This document shows positions 56,532-64,000 of a DNA stretch of 64,000 nucleotides, piece after piece. The stretch spans positions 1 through 64,000 of the forward strand of contig NZ_JAENII010000017.1 of the NCBI RefSeq assembly GCF_016595525.1, read 5' to 3'. The notes beneath the pieces were generated by a model. The model was not told where the DNA came from. It did no database searches and worked only from the letters and a program-made list of their open reading frames with translations. Position 1 is the first letter of the stretch; each line of letters begins with the position of its first letter. Both the position numbers and the translations under genes were made by a program. This DNA is from Haloferula rosea (lineage in GTDB: Bacteria; Verrucomicrobiota; Verrucomicrobiia; Verrucomicrobiales; Akkermansiaceae).

Positions 56532-56674
56532 CATATGGGCAAAATCAACTTGTCCGAATTCCAGCGCTCAGGCAGTCTCCCCAACGCTGCGCACGAGGCG
56601 CCAAGACCTCCAAATCGCCCCGATCGATGCGCAATTTTTGAGAACCTACTGCTGAACGTTCCTTCATCCCGACC

Positions 56675-57769
56675 ATGTCCGCCACTACCACCATCACCCT
56701 CGGTTCCCGCACCTTCGTCCTCGACAAGGAAAAGGCAGAGCAAGCCTTCGCCGCCAAGAAAGTCATCAACGGCAAGGACACGATGTTCTTCAACATCCTC
56801 CCGCTGAAATACCAGTGGGCCTACGATCTCTACAAGACGATGAAGAACAACCATTGGGAGCCCGAGGACATCCCGATGCAGAAGGACGTCGAGCAGTGGC
56901 GCTCCGATGAGATCTCCGACGTCGAACGCTGGATCATCAAGATGGGCATCGGCTACTTCTCCGCCGCTGAGGGCATCGTCGGAGACAACATCCTCCATGT
57001 CGTCCGTGAAGTGGTCACCGCTCCCGAACTCAAGCTCGTGCTCGGTCGCCATGCCCACGAGGAAAACATCCACGCGGACTCGCTGGTTTACATGCTCAGC
57101 TCCATCGGCCTCAACCCGCATGAGTGCGAAGCGATGTTCGAGGACGTCCCGACCATTACCGCGAAGAACAACTTCGTCGTCTCGAACAGCCGCTCGATGC
57201 GCCGCGACATCGACCTGACCCAGACCAAGAACAAGCAGGACCTTGCCAAGAACATCTTCCTGTTCGGCCAAGTCATGGAGGGCACCCAGTTCTACGGCCT
57301 GTTCGGCATGATCCTGAGTCTTTACCGCCAGAACAAGTTCCCGGGCATCGGCCAGATGTTCCGCTACACGCTGCGCGACGAGTCGAACCACATCGAAGTC
57401 TTCCGCAACCTGCTGATGGACCTCATCGATGAGAACCCCGACATCTGGACCCCGGAATTCCAGGAAGACCTCCGTGCCACCATGGCCGAAGGCATCCGCC
57501 TCGAGAAGGAGTTCATCCGCGACTGCCTGCCCGTCGCCGGCCTGGGCCTGAATGCTCCGGACTTCGAGACCTACATCGATTACATCGCCGACCGTCGTCT
57601 GACCTCCTGTGGTCTTGCCCCGCTCAATGAAGAGGGCACCACCCAGAACCCGTTCCCATGGCTCGCCGAGATGATGGACATCAAGAAGGAGCAGAACTTC
57701 TTCGAAGGCCGCGTCACCGAATACCAGAAGGCATCCGCCCTCGGTGATGTGGATGATGATGACCTCTAA
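56675..57769 (+). CDS. nrdB: Class I ribonucleotide reductase small subunit, class Ic-like
   Basis: 364 residues. The R2 subunit supplies the oxidising cofactor for ribonucleotide reduction. Metal ligands: Glu99 (AAEGIVGDN), Glu130 and His133 (EENIHADSL), Glu202 (VMEGTQFY), Glu236 and His239 (RDESNHIEV). The first ligand is Glu where E. coli has Asp84. The residue at the radical-tyrosine position (E. coli Tyr122) is Leu137. These two features match the chlamydial class Ic enzymes, in which the Tyr is replaced by Phe, Leu or Val and a Mn/Fe centre replaces the tyrosyl radical. The C-terminal Tyr350 in FFEGRVTEYQ, needed for radical transfer to NrdA, is present. nrdA follows, after a small cassette. 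Confidence 0.93.
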   Translation: MSATTTITLGSRTFVLDKEKAEQAFAAKKVINGKDTMFFNILPLKYQWAYDLYKTMKNNHWEPEDIPMQKDVEQWRSDEISDVERWIIKMGIGYFSAAEGIVGDNILHVVREVVTAPELKLVLGRHAHEENIHADSLVYMLSSIGLNPHECEAMFEDVPTITAKNNFVVSNSRSMRRDIDLTQTKNKQDLAKNIFLFGQVMEGTQFYGLFGMILSLYRQNKFPGIGQMFRYTLRDESNHIEVFRNLLMDLIDENPDIWTPEFQEDLRATMAEGIRLEKEFIRDCLPVAGLGLNAPDFETYIDYIADRRLTSCGLAPLNEEGTTQNPFPWLAEMMDIKKEQNFFEGRVTEYQKASALGDVDDDDL

Positions 57770-57814
57770 GCCATCGCCAGGAACTGGCGGACTTTGCCCC
57801 GACGGAGTCGGGGA

Positions 57815-57846
57815 GGGGCGAGGAAAAAGGAAATAGGAAAAAGTGA
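57815..57846. repeat. Left inverted repeat of the four-helix-bundle cassette
   Basis: The purine-rich 28-mer at 57815-57842 matches the reverse complement of 58275-58302 at 24 of 28 positions. An additional GTGA (57843-57846) pairs with TCAC at 58261-58264. It ends just before the start codon of the enclosed gene. Confidence 0.8.
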
Positions 57847-57852
57847 ATTGTG

Positions 57853-58260
57853 ATGAGTGAGATCGAGAGTTTTGAGGACTTGGATGTCTGGAAGCGAGGC
57901 TGCCAGCTGGCGGTCGAGGTTCATGTCGCCCTCGCCGAGTCGAAGGACTTTGCGCTCCGTGGCCAGATGGAGCGTTCCTCGCTCTCCATCCCGTCCAATA
58001 TTGCCGAAGGATTCGAGCGCGAAAGCACTGCCGAATACATCAACTTCCTCCGCTACAGCAAAGGCTCCTGCGGCGAACTTCGCACCCAGCTTTTCGTTGC
58101 TGAGAAAGTCCGCCAGCGGCTCGGCGCACCGCCGCTCGAAGGTTCCCGCGCCATGGTCAAGGAGACTCGCGAAATCTCCCGCATGCTCGGCGGCCTCATC
58201 CGATCCCTAAAACGTCACCTCACCCTTCAGAAGCGCAAACCAAAGACCGACGAGCGCTAA
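57853..58260 (+). CDS. Four-helix-bundle protein (23S rRNA intervening-sequence / S23 family)
   Basis: 135 residues from the ATG at 57853; the codon before it is GTG and could also start the gene. Family motifs are clear: FEDLDVWKRGCQLAVEV at the N-terminus, GQMERSSLSIPSNIAEGFER, and YINFLRYSKGSCGELRTQL. This family is encoded by intervening sequences in the 23S rRNA of Leptospira, Coxiella and others, and occurs as many stray copies in PVC and Bacteroidetes genomes; related Avd proteins serve diversity-generating retroelements. Its function is unknown. It sits between nrdB and nrdA, and inverted repeats lie immediately outside the start and stop codons, so it looks like an inserted cassette. 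Confidence 0.9.
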   Translation: MSEIESFEDLDVWKRGCQLAVEVHVALAESKDFALRGQMERSSLSIPSNIAEGFERESTAEYINFLRYSKGSCGELRTQLFVAEKVRQRLGAPPLEGSRAMVKETREISRMLGGLIRSLKRHLTLQKRKPKTDER

Positions 58261-58302
58261 TCACCTTCTCCCCCTTTATCCTTTTTCCTTTATCCTCGTC
58301 CC
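58261..58302. repeat. Right inverted repeat of the four-helix-bundle cassette
   Basis: A pyrimidine-rich run at 58275-58302 pairs with 57815-57842 (24 of 28), and TCAC at 58261-58264 pairs with GTGA at 57843-57846; ten extra bases sit between the two parts on this side. It begins on the base after the stop codon of the enclosed gene. Confidence 0.8.
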
Positions 58303-58362
58303 TCGCGCCCCCGGCGCGAAACCGCCCGCTAAAAACAAAACCACCCCGCCTCCTCACACACC

Positions 58363-61300
58363 ATGTACACCAATCTCAACCTCGACGAAGACCTCAACCT
58401 GAAGCAAGTCATCACCGACCGCTTCGCCATGCCCGCCTCCGACCGCTCGCACACCTGGCGTGAGGTCCTTCCCGATGACCGTCGCAAGCCGATCACCGAC
58501 ATCACCGTCACCCGTGGCAATGAGGAACAACACTTCTCGCTCGAGCATGTGGCCGACGCCATCGGTGAGTCGCTCACCGACCTGCTCATCGCCCGCAAGG
58601 CCGAAGAGGACAGCATCTTCACCGACGAGAACCGCAAGTTCGTCTCGGACGTGGCGCACGCCGTCGCCAACTCACTCACCAAGACCCTCGACGAAGGAGG
58701 TCGTCTGCGTCTTTCGGAAGGGGACCTTTACCTGCTCATCGAGAAGGCATTGCTTGAGAACGACGCCTACGACGTCGCCAAGTCGCTCGCCTTCCGCCGC
58801 TCGATCGAGAAGGGCGGCAGCATCTCGGCCGGCGCCCAGCCTCACGCGCTTCCCGTGCGCCTGATCCGCCGCAATGGCAACGTGGTGCCGTGGAGCGAAA
58901 CCAAGATCGAAATTGCGGTCCGCAAGGCCTTCCTCACCATCCACGAGATTCCCGAACCCGCCACCGACGTCGCGGCGGCCGTGACCGAGCGCGTGCGCAC
59001 CGGCGACCAGTCCTTCGTACACATCGAGGACGTCCAGGACATGGTCCAGGAAGAACTCATGAAGCAGGGCCACTTCAAGGCCGCTGCCCACTACATCCGC
59101 TACCGCGACGAACGCGCCCGCCAACGCATCGACCTTGAGGAAGCCCCCGACGAAACCGATCAGGACCTCTTCATCACCGTCATCACCGACGATGGCGAAA
59201 CCAAACTCTGGGACGGCACCGAGCTGAAGAAACGCATCCACTTCGCCTCCATCGGTCTCGACCTCTGCCTCACCGAGCCCGAGATCGAACGCGAACTCCG
59301 CCGCTCCGTCGGCGCCGAGATCAAGGAAAAGGACCTCAAGAACACCGTCATCCTCAACTCCAAGTCGCTGATCGAAAAGGACGCCGACTTCGCCAAGTTC
59401 GCCGCCCGCATCCTGCTTTCCTACATCTATGAGGAAGTCCTTGACTGGTCCATCCTGCGCGACGGTGTCGAGAAGCTGAAGGCCGCCCACAAGGCCGCCT
59501 TCAAAACCTACCTCAAGCACGGCATCGCCATCAAACGCCTCAACCCCGAGCTGCTCGAACTCTACAACCTCGACACCCTCGCCGAAGCCTTCGATCCGAC
59601 CGCCGACCTCGACTTCGACTACCTCGGCATCCAGACCCTCTACGACCGCTACCTCATCGTCGATAAGACCAGCAGCAAGCACCGCCGCATCGAGACGCCC
59701 CAGTTCTTCTGGATGCGTGTCTCCATGGGCCTCTTCCGCGCCGAGGAGACCGACCGCGAGGACTGGGCCATCCGCCTCTACAACCTCTACAAGGGCCGCC
59801 GCTTCTGCTCGTCCACCCCGACGCTGTTCAACTCCGGCACCCTCCACAGCCAGCTTTCGTCCTGCTACCTCTACAAGGTCGATGACTCCATCGAGTCCAT
59901 CATGATCCGCGGCGTGGCCGAGAATGCCTTCCTTTCCAAGTGGGCCGGCGGCCTCGGTGGCTCATGGACCTCCGTCCGTGGCACCGGCGGCTACATCCAG
60001 GGCACCAATGGAGAGTCCCAGGGCATCATCCCATTCCTCAAGCTGCACAACGACCAGCTCGTCGCCGTCAACCAGGGTGGCAAGCGCCGCGGCTCCGGCT
60101 GCGCCTACCTCGAGTCCTGGCACAACGACATCGAGGACTTCCTCGAGCTGCGCAAGAACACCGGTGACGAACGCCGCCGCTGCCACGACATGAACACCGC
60201 GAACTGGATTCCCGACCTGTTCATGAAGCGCATGGAGGCCCGCCAGACCTGGACCCTCTTCCGTGCCAACGAAACCCCCGACCTCCACGACCTCTACGGC
60301 AAGGCCTTCGAACAGCGCTACACCGAATACGAGGCCATGGCCGCCGAGGGCAAGATCTGGTCGCGTGAGATTCCCGCCATCGAGCTGTGGAAAGGCATGC
60401 TCAAGATGATCTTCGAAACCGGACACCCATGGATCACCTTCAAGGATCCCTGCAACGTCCGCTCCCCGCAGGACCACGCCGGCGTCATCCACTCCAGCAA
60501 CCTCTGCACCGAGATCACCCTCAACACCTCGGATGAGGAAACCGCCGTCTGCAACCTCGGCTCCGTCGTTCTCGACACCCACATCACCGCCGATGGCGCG
60601 CTCGACCACGAGATGCTCAAGGAGACCATCACCGTCGCCATCCGCGCGCTGGACAACGTCATCGACATCAACTTCTACCCGACCGAAGCCGCCAAGACCG
60701 CGAACTCACGCCACCGCCCGATCGGCCTCGGCGTGATGGGTCTGCAGAACGCCCTCTACAAGCGTGGCCTCGGCTTCGCTTCGGATGCCGCCGTCGAGTT
60801 CAACGACGAATTCATGGAGGCCATCGCCTACTACGCCTACAGTGCCAGCAGCGACCTCGCCGCAGAGCAGGGGACCTACTCGACCTACAAGGGCTCCAAG
60901 TGGGACCGCGGCCTGCTCCCGCAGGACACCGTCGACCTGCTCGAAGACGAGCGCGGCAAGAAGATCGACGTCCCACGTGGCGGAAAGATGGACTGGTCCG
61001 TCGTCCGTGAGAAAATCGCCGAGCACGGCATGCGGAACTCGAACGTCCTCGCCATCGCACCGACCGCCACCATCTCGAACATCATGGGCACCACCCCCTG
61101 CATCGAGCCGAACTACAAGAACCTCTACGTGAAGAGCAACCTGAGCGGCGACTTCATCGTCCTCAACCGCGAGCTCGTCCGCGATCTCAAGAAGGCCGGC
61201 CTGTGGAGCCAGGAAATGGTCGACGAACTGAAATACTTCAAGGGCGAGCTCGAGGACATCGACACCATCCCGGAAGAACTCAAGCAAAAGCACAAGACCG

Positions 61301-61647
61301 TCTTCAGCGTCGGCTACGAGTACATCATCGACGCCGCCGCCCGCCGTCAGAAGTGGATCGACCAGAGCCAGAGCGTGAACCTCTTCCTCGCCCAGCCCGA
61401 CATGAAGAGCCTCTCTCACATGTATCGCCGCGCCTGGGAAAAGGGCCTCAAGACCACCTACTACCTCCGCACCCTCCAAGCCAGCGACGTCGAAAGCTCC
61501 ACCGGCAAAGTCGACAAAGCCATCCGCGGCGTCATGAGCGGGGGAGGGGCGGCTGCGCCAGCGGCGAAGGTCTACACCGAGGCCGAGAAGAATGCGTGCT
61601 CGATTGATGCCATGATCAACGGCGGAGAGTGCGAGGCGTGTCAGTGA
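58363..61647 (+). CDS. nrdA: Class I ribonucleotide reductase large subunit with multiple ATP-cones
   Basis: 1,094 residues, much longer than E. coli NrdA (761). The extra length is N-terminal: ATP-cone-like regions at ~47-145 (DITVTRGNEEQHFSLEHVADAI), ~165-255 (RLIRRNGNVVPWSETKIEIAVRKAF) and ~268-335 (FITVITDDGETKLWDGTELKKRI, weaker). ATP-cones sense ATP/dATP and switch activity. The catalytic barrel has Cys501 (SSCYLYKV), the NLCTEITLNTSDEETAVCNLGS segment with the radical Cys and catalytic Glu, and PTATISNIMGTTPCIEPNY. The C-terminal redox pair is in CEACQ. Chlamydial NrdA also has repeated cones, in keeping with the class Ic-like NrdB. Probably one operon with nrdB, interrupted by the four-helix-bundle cassette. 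Confidence 0.94.
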   Translation: MYTNLNLDEDLNLKQVITDRFAMPASDRSHTWREVLPDDRRKPITDITVTRGNEEQHFSLEHVADAIGESLTDLLIARKAEEDSIFTDENRKFVSDVAHAVANSLTKTLDEGGRLRLSEGDLYLLIEKALLENDAYDVAKSLAFRRSIEKGGSISAGAQPHALPVRLIRRNGNVVPWSETKIEIAVRKAFLTIHEIPEPATDVAAAVTERVRTGDQSFVHIEDVQDMVQEELMKQGHFKAAAHYIRYRDERARQRIDLEEAPDETDQDLFITVITDDGETKLWDGTELKKRIHFASIGLDLCLTEPEIERELRRSVGAEIKEKDLKNTVILNSKSLIEKDADFAKFAARILLSYIYEEVLDWSILRDGVEKLKAAHKAAFKTYLKHGIAIKRLNPELLELYNLDTLAEAFDPTADLDFDYLGIQTLYDRYLIVDKTSSKHRRIETPQFFWMRVSMGLFRAEETDREDWAIRLYNLYKGRRFCSSTPTLFNSGTLHSQLSSCYLYKVDDSIESIMIRGVAENAFLSKWAGGLGGSWTSVRGTGGYIQGTNGESQGIIPFLKLHNDQLVAVNQGGKRRGSGCAYLESWHNDIEDFLELRKNTGDERRRCHDMNTANWIPDLFMKRMEARQTWTLFRANETPDLHDLYGKAFEQRYTEYEAMAAEGKIWSREIPAIELWKGMLKMIFETGHPWITFKDPCNVRSPQDHAGVIHSSNLCTEITLNTSDEETAVCNLGSVVLDTHITADGALDHEMLKETITVAIRALDNVIDINFYPTEAAKTANSRHRPIGLGVMGLQNALYKRGLGFASDAAVEFNDEFMEAIAYYAYSASSDLAAEQGTYSTYKGSKWDRGLLPQDTVDLLEDERGKKIDVPRGGKMDWSVVREKIAEHGMRNSNVLAIAPTATISNIMGTTPCIEPNYKNLYVKSNLSGDFIVLNRELVRDLKKAGLWSQEMVDELKYFKGELEDIDTIPEELKQKHKTVFSVGYEYIIDAAARRQKWIDQSQSVNLFLAQPDMKSLSHMYRRAWEKGLKTTYYLRTLQASDVESSTGKVDKAIRGVMSGGGAAAPAAKVYTEAEKNACSIDAMINGGECEACQ

Positions 61648-61767
61648 CGCCGAACTCTCAATGGGACCTGTCCCCCAAAGCCTCGGCTAAGGGGGCTTCT
61701 AAAAGGGGGTGAATGCGAAGCTTGTAATTAGGTCGGAGAAGCAATTGGTCGCGAATTCAAAGGGAGA

Positions 61768-61793
61768 GCGTCCTTTGAGGACGCCCTTATTTT
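61768..61793 (+). terminator. Possible terminator downstream of nrdA
   Basis: A 7-bp perfect stem (61768-61774 with 61778-61784) has a 3-base loop and is followed by CCTTATTTT. It lies 120 bp after the nrdA stop. The T run is interrupted, so strength is uncertain. Confidence 0.5.
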
Positions 61794-61945
61794 GGGCCAG
61801 GCATCACGGAATTCAATTGATCCCATCTACCATTCGACATCCAAGAACCCATCGATTCCGCACTCTCAAGATATGGAGCCTATTAGTGGCCGCGTTAGAA
61901 CGCTGCAGAACTGAATGCCAATTGCCAGAAATCGCGGGCTGACCC

Positions 61946-61973
61946 GGGCTGTGGGCTGTGGGCTGTGGGCTGT
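61946..61973. repeat. Heptanucleotide tandem repeat, four units
   Basis: GGGCTGT is repeated four times without a mismatch, flanked by CCC on the left and CCCGG on the right. It is non-coding. Seven-base units are prone to slippage, so copy number may differ between strains. Confidence 0.9.
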
Positions 61974-62031
61974 TCCCGGACCGCAGAACAATCTAAGCCA
62001 ATGAAGCTCTAAAGAAACCTTCTTTGAACCT

Positions 62032-64000
62032 ATGAAAGATGGTGATGACTCTGGTCCGGTTCCAGAACGGGTTAAATTCCAAGTGTTCGTGAATGGCTTG
62101 GGCATTTGCGCGGCTCCGCTGTGCAACGAAAGGTCGGTGCACCAAAGAACTAAGCTCGCTGAGTGCGCACACATCTATCCGAGAAAAGTAGGTAGTCACC
62201 CTCGAGAAGACTACATTACAAGCCTTGCGTTTAGAAAAACTGAAGCCAACTTGCTCTATCTTTGTGAGAAGCATCACAAGATAATAGACAACATCGATAA
62301 CGCGAAAGACTATCCGGTGGCCGTCCTTCAGCGCTGGAAATCTGATCATGAAGAGTGGGCAGAGTCTGTTAAGAAGGACTCGCCCTACCTAACCAAAGAA
62401 GTTCGGGAAACCCTAGAGAATATTGGTAGGTCAGTAGCAGTAGATTCGAGTAAGAAGAGGAAAGTCTTAATACAGCTTCTGAATACCTGCAGGGAATTAG
62501 TAAATCGAAATCGGAAAAGTGACGCACAAGTGCTCCTCGCTCAAGTTGCTAACTTTTCGCACGAATCCGAGGATCCATTCCTTCTCTACCAAGTTGATTG
62601 TCTAAATGCTCGCCTTGTAGCACTTGACCAAGATATCGAAGAAGCAAAAAGGCAGTTTCTAGAATTGGTCAGGGAAAATCCATCGTGGCCGGAAGCGATG
62701 GTTGAGTACATTGGGATCTGTAGAGATGCTCCTGCTAGTGGAGATGAGGCTGAGAGGGTTGAGAGTAGCCTTCGAGGCTTGGCACCTGACAATCTTCACT
62801 TGAGAATACTCGATTGGGACGAGTCATCCACCAAACAGCCGCTTAAGGATCTAGAGCAACTTTCGAACCAGTCCCGAGTTGACATTCGGCTCTATGAATT
62901 GGCGCTAGCAAAACGTGTGATCTATGCTGATTCAATCGGTGAGCATTCACTTCGGGACAGAATCCTGGAAGAGTGGGCGACAGAGATAGGGACATCACCT
63001 AGACCATTGGTTTTTGGGATGGTCTTCAGAAGCGTTGATCTAATCCGGTCTCAGCCAATTGAGATCAGTGACCTTGAAGAAGGCTTACTCAAGATAGAAT
63101 CGAATAAGCGCCTATTAGAGAACAGGGATCCAATTAGCCCAAAAGATACCTTTCTGCAAGGGGTCTATCGATTGAAGCCGGTAGTTTTATTGGCACAGAT
63201 GACGGGTGATTTTTCGGAAGTTGATCAATCACGAGGTGACCTTTTCAGCGTTTTGGAAGACTTGTATTTTGGCAAGTTCATCTATGCTAATCTACAGGAG
63301 ATCTTGGGGTCCTTCCGCCTATCAATGACTGAAATGAATCTAATTTTTGAAAAGATCGATTCATCTAAGGTCAGCCCCCCAAAATCTGTCGTAGAACACC
63401 TCTTTGTTCAATGTGTAACTTGCGACAAGCTCAAGGATGCAAATCAAAGGCTTCTTGAAAGGCACGGCGATCATAACCTTATAGAATTGAACAATTCAAT
63501 TCAAGCTCAGGACGGCGGTGCTATTCTTGCATGCCTCCGGAAGAAGGAGGATCATGAGTTTGCTCTGATGCTTGGATATAGACTTCTTGAGAAATGTCCC
63601 GGCCTGGTTATAGCCCTATTCGACGGTCTTAAGATTAACGAACCAGTCCTATCTGAGTTTCGCTTCCTGAAGATCCTTTCGCTCGAACGCTTGGACCGAC
63701 GGAGCGAGTGTATTGAAGAACTAGAGGCTTTTAAACTAAAGGGGATCTCGATGCTGGCTCTGCGCGAATTATTTGAAATCGCGTTTAGATTCGAGCAGTG
63801 GGACACCTTTGTTAGGTTTGCTAATCAATTTGTCAAGAAGACCAGTTCGTCGGAAAAGGATGCTGTGCTTCATGCGCGACTAGCGTTCGCTCTCTGGAAA
63901 CTAGAGGACGACAGTAGATCAATTGATCATGCTTTAATCGCACTTGAGAACCCTAGTCTTCTCAGTGAGAGCAATTTTGAGCTCCTTCTTAAGATTCTAG
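62032..64000 (+). CDS. HNH nuclease fused to a long helical/TPR-like region (partial, runs off window)
   Basis: At least 656 residues, open from the ATG at 62032 to the window end; an in-frame stop at 62002-62004 fixes the upstream limit, and no other ATG lies between. Residues ~20-110 form a zinc ββα-metal HNH domain: Cys26-x4-Cys31, His47 in AECAHIYPRK, Asn73 in EANLLYLCEKHHKIID with Cys78 and His81/82, then VLQRWKSDHE. This closely resembles the nuclease of CBASS Cap5 (HNH-SAVED) effectors. Beyond ~125 the protein is helical with TPR-like periodicity (DPFLLYQVDCLNARLVALDQ; EEAKRQFLELVRENPSWPEA). No SAVED signature or Walker motif is visible. Codon usage is AT-richer than the rest of the window. 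Likely a defence or toxin effector; partner genes may lie downstream. Confidence 0.8.
   Translation, partial: MKDGDDSGPVPERVKFQVFVNGLGICAAPLCNERSVHQRTKLAECAHIYPRKVGSHPREDYITSLAFRKTEANLLYLCEKHHKIIDNIDNAKDYPVAVLQRWKSDHEEWAESVKKDSPYLTKEVRETLENIGRSVAVDSSKKRKVLIQLLNTCRELVNRNRKSDAQVLLAQVANFSHESEDPFLLYQVDCLNARLVALDQDIEEAKRQFLELVRENPSWPEAMVEYIGICRDAPASGDEAERVESSLRGLAPDNLHLRILDWDESSTKQPLKDLEQLSNQSRVDIRLYELALAKRVIYADSIGEHSLRDRILEEWATEIGTSPRPLVFGMVFRSVDLIRSQPIEISDLEEGLLKIESNKRLLENRDPISPKDTFLQGVYRLKPVVLLAQMTGDFSEVDQSRGDLFSVLEDLYFGKFIYANLQEILGSFRLSMTEMNLIFEKIDSSKVSPPKSVVEHLFVQCVTCDKLKDANQRLLERHGDHNLIELNNSIQAQDGGAILACLRKKEDHEFALMLGYRLLEKCPGLVIALFDGLKINEPVLSEFRFLKILSLERLDRRSECIEELEAFKLKGISMLALRELFEIAFRFEQWDTFVRFANQFVKKTSSSEKDAVLHARLAFALWKLEDDSRSIDHALIALENPSLLSESNFELLLKIL

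Larger units (their letters stand above)
55898..56674. other. 777-bp non-coding interval upstream of nrdB
   Basis: No frame here has a credible start, domain or composition; short open frames are not convincing. The first ~320 bp are GC-rich, the last ~450 bp AT-rich and rich in A/T runs, as expected for a promoter/leader region of nrdB. A candidate NrdR box and a DnaA-box-like 9-mer lie at 56496-56531. No cobalamin riboswitch pattern was seen. Confidence 0.6.
61648..62031. other. 384-bp non-coding junction between nrdA and the accessory gene
   Basis: No convincing gene. It contains a symmetric hairpin (61672-61695, CCCCC/GGGGG outer arms), a terminator-like hairpin at 61768-61793, and four GGGCTGT units at 61946-61973. 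Base composition changes from the high G+C of the nrd genes to visibly AT-richer sequence across this stretch, which marks the edge of an accessory region. No integrase, tRNA or attachment duplication was found. Confidence 0.6.

Noticed and set aside
55898-56674. Cobalamin riboswitch or other riboswitch upstream of nrdB
   Set aside because: No B12-box-like conserved core was seen, and the reductase is class I, not the B12-dependent class II.
61709-61942. Small open frame of 77 codons after nrdA
   Set aside because: It crosses a terminator-like hairpin and shows no recognisable sequence; likely chance.
61946-61973. GGGCTGT repeats as a CRISPR remnant or phage attachment site
   Set aside because: Seven-base contiguous units without spacers; no integrase, tRNA or matching copy elsewhere in the window.

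Overview
The window looks like a chromosomal segment of a Verrucomicrobiota bacterium, most likely near Akkermansia/Luteolibacter/Haloferula. The main evidence is a five-gene cluster (5114-12430) that matches the Akkermansia muciniphila Amuc_1102-1101-1100-1099-1098 pilus-like locus in order and in protein features. Supporting evidence is the high G+C content, the absence of Shine-Dalgarno sites before many genes, exported proteins with thrombospondin type 3-like calcium loops, and PVC-like gyrase and ribonucleotide reductase. No rRNA, tRNA or CRISPR array was seen.

Layout. 1-4979: a minus-strand pair (conserved protein with an acidic repeat tail; LptF/LptG-type permease), a DinG-like helicase on plus, and a convergent type I dehydroquinase. 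5114-12482: the type IV pilus-like assembly cluster (Ig-like exported protein, PilM with a PilN-like C-terminus, PilO-like protein, anchored calcium-loop protein, secretin), closed by a strong terminator. 12547-17173: an in-frame fusion of dephospho-CoA kinase with transcription terminator Rho, an exported protein and RNase D. 17323-22616: gyrB-gyrA and terminator, with a convergent cell-wall amidase whose frame runs back into gyrA. 23849-29559: a membrane protein, then a nitric-oxide/nitrite module (Rrf2 regulator, truncated haemoglobin, nirK-nirV-SCO1 operon). 29590-32349: korA-korB. 32499-35806: a lipoprotein paralogous to the Amuc_1099-like pilus protein, a thioredoxin-like ferredoxin and a leucine-rich-repeat protein. 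35854-42366: pyruvate phosphate dikinase with lysine/alanine-rich tails at both ends, a lipoprotein esterase, a YihY-type membrane protein and a DJ-1-like protein. 42373-50544: a giant glycine-rich surface protein of about 2,720 residues. 50782-55897: GltS, two outer-membrane-type proteins, a small unknown protein and an M42 aminopeptidase. 56675-61647: class I ribonucleotide reductase, nrdB then nrdA, with a four-helix-bundle gene bounded by inverted repeats between them.

After nrdA the sequence becomes visibly AT-richer and its style changes. From 62032 to the window end there is one uninterrupted reading frame. It has an N-terminal HNH nuclease domain like that of CBASS Cap5 effectors, followed by a long helical/TPR-like region. 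It looks like the first gene of an accessory, possibly anti-phage defence, island and is the best candidate for an undescribed system here. Other notable points are the CoaE-Rho fusion, the missing radical tyrosine in NrdB (Leu at that position, class Ic-like) and the inverted-repeat cassette inside the nrd operon.
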